DNA of 14,261 nt from DUAL01 sp964478325. GTDB taxonomy: Bacteria; Bacteroidota; Bacteroidia; Flavobacteriales; BACL11. Each line of letters begins with the position of its first letter. Within the stretch, counting starts at the first letter, position 1. The position numbers and the translations under genes were made by a program. A model generated the notes under the pieces. That model made no database searches. It was not told where the DNA came from and saw only the letters and a list, made by a program, of their open reading frames with translations. The stretch is from the NCBI GenBank assembly GCA_964478325.1, contig CAYZIA010000034.1, positions 1 to 14,261 on the forward strand. The letters are read 5' to 3'. Below, piece after piece: positions 1 to 6,634 of this stretch.

Positions 1-407
1 CTGCTCATTTTTATCGATACCCCCACGAATTTTCTGGAGGACAAAGGCAAAGAATTGGTATTGCCAGAGCGCTGGCTGTAAACCCAAAATTTATTATCTG
101 TGATGAATCTGTTTCTGCGCTAGATGTCTCTGTACAAGCACAGGTATTAAACCTGCTTAACGAACTAAAAGAAGAATTTGGACTTACTTATATATTTATT
201 TCTCATGATTTATCTGTTGTAAAATATATGAGTGATCGAATGGTAGTGATGCAAGAAGGGAAAATTGAAGAAATGGGCGATGCTGATCAAATTTACACTA
301 CTCCAGAAACAAAATACACTAAAAAATTAATTACTGCTATTCCTGAAGGGAAACTAGAAGATATTAAGAGGCATTTAGAAAGTAAAGGGGTCAAAATAAA
401 TGCCTGA
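1..407 (+). CDS. ABC transporter ATP-binding protein, peptide/dipeptide type (C-terminal part, cut by window edge)
   Basis: The reading frame is open from base 3 to a TGA stop at 405-407 and gives 134 residues; the gene starts left of the window. Seen: the ABC signature FSGGQRQRIGIARAL near the fragment start, a Walker B stretch FIICDE followed by the D-loop SALDVS, and the switch histidine in FISHDLSVVKYM. The text from the signature to ALDVSVQAQVLNLL is typical of the DppD/DppF/OppD/OppF/GsiA group, which hydrolyses ATP at the inner membrane to drive peptide import. In Bacteroidota this group is often one protein with two fused ATPase domains, and this could be the second half of such a fusion; the missing part decides that. 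One oddity is Ser after the catalytic Glu (DES) where the family usually has Pro (DEP). Substrate cannot be told. It converges on the minus-strand scoB gene. Confidence 0.93.
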   Translation, partial: AHFYRYPHEFSGGQRQRIGIARALAVNPKFIICDESVSALDVSVQAQVLNLLNELKEEFGLTYIFISHDLSVVKYMSDRMVVMQEGKIEEMGDADQIYTTPETKYTKKLITAIPEGKLEDIKRHLESKGVKINA

Positions 408-514
408 TACAAAAATCCAAAATATTAATCCTTTCTTAAAAATAGGTTATAGGTAAAAGACAAAAAGCATTAGGGATGATGGCTAAAGATATTTTGGAGT
501 GCTAATAAATTCAA
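408..514. other. Intergenic spacer between convergent genes, with two tiny overlapping reading frames
   Basis: This is the longest non-coding stretch in the window. It holds an 18-codon frame (ATG at 400, stop 454-456) that overlaps the ABC gene stop, and in another frame a stretch from about 446 to a TAA at 503-505 that reads VIGKRQKALGMMAKDILEC. Neither is long enough to call a gene. No GC-rich hairpin followed by a T-run is visible, so no classical terminator can be assigned here to either convergent gene. Confidence 0.5.
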
Positions 515-1171
515 TTAGAGCTGCATCTCAGGAATATCTCCTTCAATAATTAGTTCCGCTATAGTTGCGTTTTTTATTTCATCTACACTTACGCCCGGTG
601 CTCTTTCCAAGAGTTTAAAGCCTTCTTTAGTTACTTCCAAAACAGCTAAATTGGTTACTACTTTTTTAATACAATTTACTCCTGTAATAGGGAGAGTACA
701 TTTTTTTAAAATCTTACTTTCCCCTTTTCGATTAGTATGCATCATGGCTACAATAATATTGTCTGCAGAAGCTACTAAATCCATAGCTCCCCCCATCCCT
801 TTTACCATTTTCCCTGGTATTTTCCAATTAGCAATATCTCCATTTTCAGACACCTCCATGGCGCCTAAAACTGTAAGTTGCACATGCTGACCTCTTATCA
901 TAGCAAAGGAAGTGGCAGAGTCAAAAAGAGCAGCTCCTGGCATGGTGGTTATGGTTTGCTTCCCTGCATTTATCATGTCTGGATCTTCCTCTCCCTCAAA
1001 AGGAAAGGGCCCCATTCCTAGTACTCCATTTTCCGACTGAAACTCAATATCAATTCCTTTTGGTATATAGTTTGCCACCAAAGTTGGAATTCCAATCCCA
1101 AGGTTCACATACATATTATGCTCTAATTCTTGAGCTATTCTCTGTGCTATTTGATTTTTATCTAAAGCCAT
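515..1171 (-). CDS. scoB: 3-oxoacid CoA-transferase subunit B (SCOT beta)
   Basis: 218 aa, the normal length for this subunit. With subunit A it moves CoA from succinyl-CoA to a 3-oxo acid such as acetoacetate, in ketone-body and leucine/lysine breakdown in the cytoplasm. Seen: the active-site signature FQSENGVLGMGP, with the catalytic glutamate at residue 47 that forms the glutamyl-CoA thioester intermediate in this family, and an early glycine-rich VNLGIGIPTLVANYIP stretch. The ATG shares one base with the scoA stop (TAATG), so the two are very likely translationally coupled and made in equal amounts. The sequence cannot separate acetoacetate from other short acceptors (AtoDA-like enzymes are the alternative), but succinyl-CoA:3-oxoacid transferase is the usual call for this form. 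Confidence 0.95.
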   Translation of the reverse strand: MALDKNQIAQRIAQELEHNMYVNLGIGIPTLVANYIPKGIDIEFQSENGVLGMGPFPFEGEEDPDMINAGKQTITTMPGAALFDSATSFAMIRGQHVQLTVLGAMEVSENGDIANWKIPGKMVKGMGGAMDLVASADNIIVAMMHTNRKGESKILKKCTLPITGVNCIKKVVTNLAVLEVTKEGFKLLERAPGVSVDEIKNATIAELIIEGDIPEMQL

Positions 1172-1872
1172 TATTCTTTGGTTCTAACAGTTCTTTGTTC
1201 AATTCTCTTCTCATATTTTTCTCCTTGCAAAATCCTTTGCACAAAAATTCCTGGCGTGTGAATTTGGTTAGGATCTAACTCTCCGGTTGGCACCAACTCC
1301 TCTACCTCAGCTACTGTAATTTTTCCTGCCATTGCCATAAGTGGATTAAAATTTCTTGCTGTTCCTTTAAAAATAAGATTTCCTGCCATGTCTCCTTTCC
1401 ATGCTTTTACAAAAGCATAATCCGCTGTAAGTGCCGATTCTAAAATATGGGGTTTCCCATTATACTCCCTAACCTCTTTGCCTTCAGCAACTTCTGTCCC
1501 AAAACCAGCAGGGGTAAAAAATGCAGGAATTCCAGAACCTCCTGCTCTACATCTTTCTGCCAAAGATCCTTGAGGAATTAAGTCCACCTCTAATTCCCCT
1601 GATAGCATTTGTCTTTCAAATTCTGCGTTTTCTCCTACATAAGATGAAATCATCTTTTTGATTTGTTTTCTTTGGAGTAAAAGTCCTAAGCCAAAATCAT
1701 CAACTCCTGCATTGTTGGAAATACATGTTAGGCCAAAAATATCTTTTTTAGCTAAAGCTTCTATACAATTTTCAGGTATTCCAGAAAGCCCAAATCCTCC
1801 CACCATCAAAGTCATATTACTTGCTACGCCAGCAATTGCCTTATCAATAGTTTTTACTCTTTTATTTATCAT
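1171..1872 (-). CDS. scoA: 3-oxoacid CoA-transferase subunit A (SCOT alpha)
   Basis: 233 aa, full length for the family. It is the partner of ScoB and supplies much of the CoA-binding side of the heteromeric enzyme. Seen: the CoA-transferase family I signature at residues 21-34 (TLMVGGFGLSGIPE), followed by the typical SNNAGVDDFGLGLLL, PQGSLAERCRAGGSGIPAF and FKGTARNFNPLMA blocks. Its ATG overlaps the TGA stop of the upstream PBP1A gene by four bases (ATGA), and its own stop overlaps the scoB start. No promoter space exists in front of it, so expression should follow the PBP1A transcript. Pairing a central-metabolism enzyme with a cell-wall synthase by translational coupling is unusual as biochemistry, though the gene order itself may be common in Flavobacteriia. 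Confidence 0.95.
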   Translation of the reverse strand: MINKRVKTIDKAIAGVASNMTLMVGGFGLSGIPENCIEALAKKDIFGLTCISNNAGVDDFGLGLLLQRKQIKKMISSYVGENAEFERQMLSGELEVDLIPQGSLAERCRAGGSGIPAFFTPAGFGTEVAEGKEVREYNGKPHILESALTADYAFVKAWKGDMAGNLIFKGTARNFNPLMAMAGKITVAEVEELVPTGELDPNQIHTPGIFVQRILQGEKYEKRIEQRTVRTKE

Positions 1873-4127
1873 AATTCTTCGTCTTCAAAATTATTCCTTT
1901 CCGTTTCAAAAAGTTCCCCACAATCCATTCTAACGTCTACCGCTTTTGGTATATTAAAGCTGATTGGAAAAATTCCTGATTCTAATGTGTCTGCATAAAC
2001 CCTTTGCATATATTCTGCAAAAATCGGCAATGCCATATTTGCTCCTTGTCCGTAATGCGTGTCCCTAAAATGCACACTTCTATCCTCACAACCACTCCAT
2101 ACGCCAGTTACCAAATTTGGTGTTATGCCCATAAACCAACCATCCGAATTGTTTTGAGTAGTTCCAGTTTTTCCCCCCATTTCATTTTTGAACTGATATT
2201 TAAATCGCAAACGAATTCCGGTTCCCATAGTGGTATTTGCATTTTTATTATAAACTCCGTCAACCACTCCTTGCAACATTCTCACCATCAAATTAGCAGT
2301 TTTTTTACTCATTGCCTCTGTAGTTTTTGGCTTGAATTCTTCTAAAATAACTCCATGTTTGTCGGTTATTTTTGTGATGAAAATTGGTTCTGTCCAAACG
2401 CCATTATTTACAAATGTAGAATAAGCTCCTACCATCTCATATACAGATAAATCAAAAGTGCCTAAACAAAGTGAAGGAACAGCTAAAATTTTGGATTGTA
2501 TTCCAATTTTTTTGGCCAAATCAACTACAGCATGAGGCCCAAATTGCTTCATTATGTAAGCAGTAACAGTATTAATTGAATTTGCCATTCCAAATTTTAA
2601 AGTTAGTAATTCACCCTCATATTTATCATCCGAGTTTTCCGGAATCCAATCTTTTTCTGGTAGCCCCCACTTTTCTTTATCGAAAACTACTGGTACATTT
2701 GGCACTTCATAACATGGCGAATAACCCTCTTGCATGGCTAAAGAGTACAAAAATGGCTTGAAAGTAGAACCCACTTGCCTCTTGCCTACTTTTACATGGT
2801 CGTACTTAAAATGGCGATGGTTAATTCCTCCAACATATGCCTTTACAAATCCTGTTTTTGGATCCATACTCATCATTCCTGAGTGAATAAAAAACTTATT
2901 GTATTTGATTGAGTCTCTTGGAGATAAGATAGTGTCAATCTCTCCTTCCCAAGAAAAAATAGTCATAGGAACTTTTATTTTAAAAATATTCTTTATTTCG
3001 CTTTCCGATTTTTTCCCTTTTTTAAGCTTCCTATATCTTTCCGATCGCCTCATCGCTTGGTCAATAATTTCATTTATCTGTTCCGGCTCAAAATCTTTTG
3101 GAAAAGGAGCTTGGCTATACCCTTTCCAGTGCCTGTAAAAATCTTTTTGTAAAGCAGAAATATGAGTTCTCATTCCTTCTTCTGCAAATTGTTGCATCCT
3201 TGAATTGATAGTAGTATGAATTTTTAGCCCATCTGTGTATAGATTATAAGGCAATCCGTCTGGCTTCAAATGTAAGGCACACCATTTTTTTAATTCCCCT
3301 CTTAAATACTCTCTAAAATAAGGCGCCAATCCTTCATTATGGCTGGCTCTTTTAAAGTCTAAAACTATGGGTTGATTTTTCAAAGTGTCAAATAATGAGT
3401 CTGATATAAATTCATACTTTTTCATTTGAGATAGGACTACATTTCTTCTTTCTGTAGTAAGCTCAATTCTTCTATTTGGATTATAAAGAGCAGAGTTTTT
3501 AAGCATTCCAACAAGCATTGCTGATTCTTCAACTATAAGTTCTTCCGGTTTTTTGTTAAAATAAACTTGTGCTGCAGATTTTATTCCAACCGCATTATTT
3601 ACCCAATCATATCGATTGAGATACATGGCTAAAATTTCATCTTTTGTATATTGCCTTTCTAACTGAATAGCGATAATCCATTCTTTAAATTTTTGCATAA
3701 CTCTTTCTAGGCCAGAAGATGGTTTTTCAGTAAAAAGCATTTTAGCTAACTGCTGAGTAATTGTGCTTGCACCTCCAGAACTTTCTCCTCCAGAAATTAA
3801 ACCAAAAATTGCTCTTGCTAATGACCGCACATCAATTCCCGAATGACTCATATATCTGATGTCTTCAGTCGATATTAGCGCGTTTATTAAATTTTGGGGC
3901 AATTCATTATATCTTATATTACTTCTATTTTCAAGAAAATATTTTCCCAACAACACTCCATCTTCTGAAATTATTTCTGTAGCTAAATTATTTTTTGGGC
4001 TTTCTAACTGCTCAAAAGTGGGAAGGGGGCCAAAAATTCCTATTGAGGTCAGGCATATAACCAAAAATAATCCTATAAAAGGAGAGAAGATCGTTAGCCA
4101 TATTAATATTACTTTTTTTCTGCTCAC
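1869..4127 (-). CDS. mrcA: Class A penicillin-binding protein (PBP1A): glycosyltransferase 51 plus transpeptidase
   Basis: 752 aa. It polymerises lipid II into glycan strands and cross-links the peptides, anchored in the inner membrane with the enzyme domains in the periplasm. Seen in order: a cytoplasmic basic start, one membrane helix at about 6-30, the GT51 domain with STEDIRYMSHSGID (catalytic Glu88), GASTITQQLAKMLF at 119-132 and KEW (second catalytic Glu149), then the transpeptidase domain with SxxK at 454-457 (STFK), SxN at 517-519 (SIN) and KTG at 653-655. All catalytic residues are present. The start is GTG: the codon before it is a stop, and the next Met lies inside the GT51 domain (residue 93). 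It heads the operon with scoA and scoB. It reads away from the CotH gene across a 49-bp gap. The symbol is by family; organism-specific naming varies. Confidence 0.95.
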   Translation of the reverse strand: MSRKKVILIWLTIFSPFIGLFLVICLTSIGIFGPLPTFEQLESPKNNLATEIISEDGVLLGKYFLENRSNIRYNELPQNLINALISTEDIRYMSHSGIDVRSLARAIFGLISGGESSGGASTITQQLAKMLFTEKPSSGLERVMQKFKEWIIAIQLERQYTKDEILAMYLNRYDWVNNAVGIKSAAQVYFNKKPEELIVEESAMLVGMLKNSALYNPNRRIELTTERRNVVLSQMKKYEFISDSLFDTLKNQPIVLDFKRASHNEGLAPYFREYLRGELKKWCALHLKPDGLPYNLYTDGLKIHTTINSRMQQFAEEGMRTHISALQKDFYRHWKGYSQAPFPKDFEPEQINEIIDQAMRRSERYRKLKKGKKSESEIKNIFKIKVPMTIFSWEGEIDTILSPRDSIKYNKFFIHSGMMSMDPKTGFVKAYVGGINHRHFKYDHVKVGKRQVGSTFKPFLYSLAMQEGYSPCYEVPNVPVVFDKEKWGLPEKDWIPENSDDKYEGELLTLKFGMANSINTVTAYIMKQFGPHAVVDLAKKIGIQSKILAVPSLCLGTFDLSVYEMVGAYSTFVNNGVWTEPIFITKITDKHGVILEEFKPKTTEAMSKKTANLMVRMLQGVVDGVYNKNANTTMGTGIRLRFKYQFKNEMGGKTGTTQNNSDGWFMGITPNLVTGVWSGCEDRSVHFRDTHYGQGANMALPIFAEYMQRVYADTLESGIFPISFNIPKAVDVRMDCGELFETERNNFEDEEL

Positions 4128-4176
4128 TTATTTACATTTCATTTCGGTAAAAATAGTAATTTTATCCTCAAAATAA
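4128..4176. promoter_or_regulatory. Divergent promoter region between PBP1A operon and CotH pair
   Basis: These 49 bases must serve both directions. The Bacteroidota -7 consensus is TAnnTTTG. A 7-of-8 match, TAATTTTA, lies on the plus strand at 4157-4164, putting transcription start a few bases before the ATG at 4177. Another 7-of-8 match, TATTTTTA, lies on the minus strand at 4155-4148, giving a leader of about 15 bases before the GTG at 4127. Both miss the final G, and no convincing -33 TTG is seen, so these are weak calls. The two boxes nearly touch, so the two promoters would compete for polymerase. Confidence 0.35.
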
Positions 4177-6630
4177 ATGCGCACTTCTTTTAAAGAAAAT
4201 ACTGGGTTTTTTTGGGCAATTCTTCCTTTGGTATTTGCTATTTTTCTTTTCTCCAACTGCACAAATAAAGAAAATTCTAATTTTGATCCCACTCTTGAAC
4301 AATATTCTATTATTTGCAATCAAGATTCCTTAACTTATATTTATGAAAACTTTACAGATAACATTTATATTCCCATAAAAATTGTAGTAAAAGGAGATAC
4401 TATTAAGGGGCGAATGCGAATTAGAGGAGACTCTTCTAGAAAAGATGCAAAAAAATCATTGAAAGTTAAATTTGTATTAAATGGCTCATCTAAAACCCTA
4501 AACTTTAATGCTGAATTCTCTGACAAGAGTTATATCCGGCAGTACTTGAGTAGTCAAATTATTCGTTCTTCTAGACAAAATTGTTACCATTCTAATTTTG
4601 CAAATATTTATATTAATGGTGCTTTTTTTGGTTTGTATTTGATGGTTGAAAATATGGATAGTAGATTTTTGAAAAACAATTTAATGTCAGAAAAAGGAAA
4701 TTTATATAAAGCAACAAAAGATGGTGCTTGCATGAGTATTTTTGATGATCTTGAAAATGATTGGGAGAAGAAAAGCGGAATACCTGAAGATCGTGATGAT
4801 TTGAAAAAATTAATTTTAGATGTCAATTCTATCTCAGATAGTTTGTATTTGGATTTCATTAAATCGAATTTTAATTACTCCCAATTTGTAAATATGCTTG
4901 CCTTAAACATTTATTTGGCAAATGCTAGCACTTACTATCATAACTATTATTTATATCATTCCCCTAATGGAAAGTGGGAGCTATTGCCTTGGGATATGGA
5001 CAAAACCCTTTCTTATTATGAATGGATGCCTTATCAATATCATAGAACTTCAAGTGAGTGGGAGTCAGATAATCCATTAATTGAAAGGTCTTTTTTAAAT
5101 ACTCAAATTTTAGACGATATTAAAGTGCGATTAAAAGAAATTTCGCAAACTATTTGTGAAAAAACCCAAATGTTCTCTTTAATTGATAAACTTGAAGTAC
5201 TGCTTGAAAACTCGGTTGAAAAAGACACCACTGATCAAGTCTCTGATTTGAAAGATTGGAAAAAATTCTTGGAAAAAGAAAAGAGCTTTTTTGAGAATAG
5301 ATATAAAAAATTACAAGAACAATTTGTACTTTGGCCAAGTACTTTTGCTGTAAAAAGAATAGAGGAAAAAGTTTGTGATGAAATTTTATTTGAATGGAGT
5401 CCCTCAAAAAGCTCAAGAGATAGGACAATTAGTTATATCCTTTCAATAAGTTCTGATTTTTTGTTTCAGGACTCTACTAAGCTAATTACAAAAACCACAA
5501 GCGACACCTCTTTTTTATTTAGCGAAGAGCTCTCCAGAGGAAAATATTATTGGAAAGTTAGGGCAACTGATGGGGAGTTTTTTGTAGATGGTTTTAATTC
5601 TAAAAATGTATTTGAAAAATTGAATTGTACTATTCTTCCAAACTATATTTCTAAAAATACTACTTTGCAAAAAAACAGAATCCCTTACCTTATAAATCAA
5701 ACTATAACTATTAAAAAAGGGGTGGAATTAACTATTGAAAAAGGGGTAAAAATTAGACTAGATAGTGGAGTAAATATATTGGTCCATGGTAATCTCATAG
5801 CTAAAGGGACAAAAGATGAGCCGATTGTTTTCTGTCCAAAACAAAAAAGAAAAGAATGGGGTTATTTTCACTTTTTTAATGGTATTGGGAATTTTAATTA
5901 TAGCCATATTTTGGAAGGTAGAATCAATTCGGGATCTGCTAATTTGAGTATTAAAAATTCCTCTATTAACATCAAGGAGAAAAAACTTGTATATGGAATA
6001 AATAGGGATCCTATAATTTGGACTCATTATGGCTCTTTCTTGTTTGAAAATTCCATAATGGATGGCAAAGGTACGGGAGAAGGTATTAATACAAATTTCT
6101 CAAAATCTATAGTTCGAAATTCTACTTTTGTCAATCTTCCTGATGCAATAGAATTCATTTGTGTAGATGAGGGATTGATTGAAAATTGTATAGTAAAAAA
6201 CTCTCCAGATGATGCAATTGACATGAATGCTTGCCATAATATAGTGGTTAGAAACAATACCTTAATAAACAATAGTGATAAAGGAATTTCGGTGGGGAAA
6301 GAACAATATGGGCATTCCTCTAACATATTTATTGAAAATAATACTATTATAGGAAATAATGAGGGAATCGCTATAAAAGACAGCTCATTTGCTGTGCTAA
6401 GAAACAATAAATTTTATAAAAATGTAAAAGGCATTTCTCTGTATAGAAAAGATACAACTTCTACAGGAGGTTATGCGGATATCCATAATAATATTTTTTA
6501 CAAAAATTATTCCGCAATAAATATTGATCGTTTTTCTAAAGGGAAAATTGGAACAAATATTTCTGATAGTCTCTTGCCTTTTGGAGAAACAGAAATTAAC
6601 AAACATTTGGCCGATAGTATTAATTATTAA
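4177..6630 (+). CDS. Exported lipoprotein with CotH-kinase-like domain, Fn3-like domain and C-terminal right-handed beta-helix
   Basis: 817 aa. Seen: a signal peptide with a hydrophobic core at 11-26 and a lipobox-like LFSNC (Cys28; Asn at -1 is unusual). A CotH-like domain spans about 60-390: GRMRIRGDSS at 78-87 with following KK, the DKSYIRQYLSSQII helix, IYINGAFFGLYLMVENMD at 144-161, and LPWDMDKTL at 270-278, whose Asp pair fits the metal-binding site. An Fn3-like segment follows at about 395-480 (FEWSPS, ISYILSISSDF, GKYYWKVRATDGE). From about 505 to 800 comes a parallel beta-helix of the NosD/PbH1 kind, with repeated NNT/NNK/NNI turns near 693, 721, 743 and 771. CotH of Bacillus is an atypical protein kinase of spore coat proteins; the target here is unknown. 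It is followed after four bases by a second CotH gene. The kinase activity is inferred from family, not shown. Confidence 0.85.
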   Translation: MRTSFKENTGFFWAILPLVFAIFLFSNCTNKENSNFDPTLEQYSIICNQDSLTYIYENFTDNIYIPIKIVVKGDTIKGRMRIRGDSSRKDAKKSLKVKFVLNGSSKTLNFNAEFSDKSYIRQYLSSQIIRSSRQNCYHSNFANIYINGAFFGLYLMVENMDSRFLKNNLMSEKGNLYKATKDGACMSIFDDLENDWEKKSGIPEDRDDLKKLILDVNSISDSLYLDFIKSNFNYSQFVNMLALNIYLANASTYYHNYYLYHSPNGKWELLPWDMDKTLSYYEWMPYQYHRTSSEWESDNPLIERSFLNTQILDDIKVRLKEISQTICEKTQMFSLIDKLEVLLENSVEKDTTDQVSDLKDWKKFLEKEKSFFENRYKKLQEQFVLWPSTFAVKRIEEKVCDEILFEWSPSKSSRDRTISYILSISSDFLFQDSTKLITKTTSDTSFLFSEELSRGKYYWKVRATDGEFFVDGFNSKNVFEKLNCTILPNYISKNTTLQKNRIPYLINQTITIKKGVELTIEKGVKIRLDSGVNILVHGNLIAKGTKDEPIVFCPKQKRKEWGYFHFFNGIGNFNYSHILEGRINSGSANLSIKNSSINIKEKKLVYGINRDPIIWTHYGSFLFENSIMDGKGTGEGINTNFSKSIVRNSTFVNLPDAIEFICVDEGLIENCIVKNSPDDAIDMNACHNIVVRNNTLINNSDKGISVGKEQYGHSSNIFIENNTIIGNNEGIAIKDSSFAVLRNNKFYKNVKGISLYRKDTTSTGGYADIHNNIFYKNYSAINIDRFSKGKIGTNISDSLLPFGETEINKHLADSINY

Positions 6631-6634
6631 ACTA

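Noticed and set aside
417..497. Inverted repeat CCAAAATAT / ATATTTTGG as a terminator hairpin
   Set aside because: The arms (417-425 and 489-497) are AT-rich and 63 bases apart, and no T-run follows, so this is not a convincing terminator.
4128..4319. Minus-strand 63-codon frame ending just before PBP1A
   Set aside because: It overlaps the signal peptide and start of the first CotH lipoprotein, lacks recognisable features, and the codon before the PBP1A GTG is a stop, so it cannot extend that protein.
6027..6407. Minus-strand 126-codon frame inside the first CotH gene
   Set aside because: It lies wholly opposite the beta-helix coding region, whose repeats and motifs support the plus-strand gene; no family features are seen in it.
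6524..6634. Longer start for the second CotH protein
   Set aside because: The extra 37 residues would overlap the preceding gene and hide a good lipoprotein signal peptide that starts at 6635.
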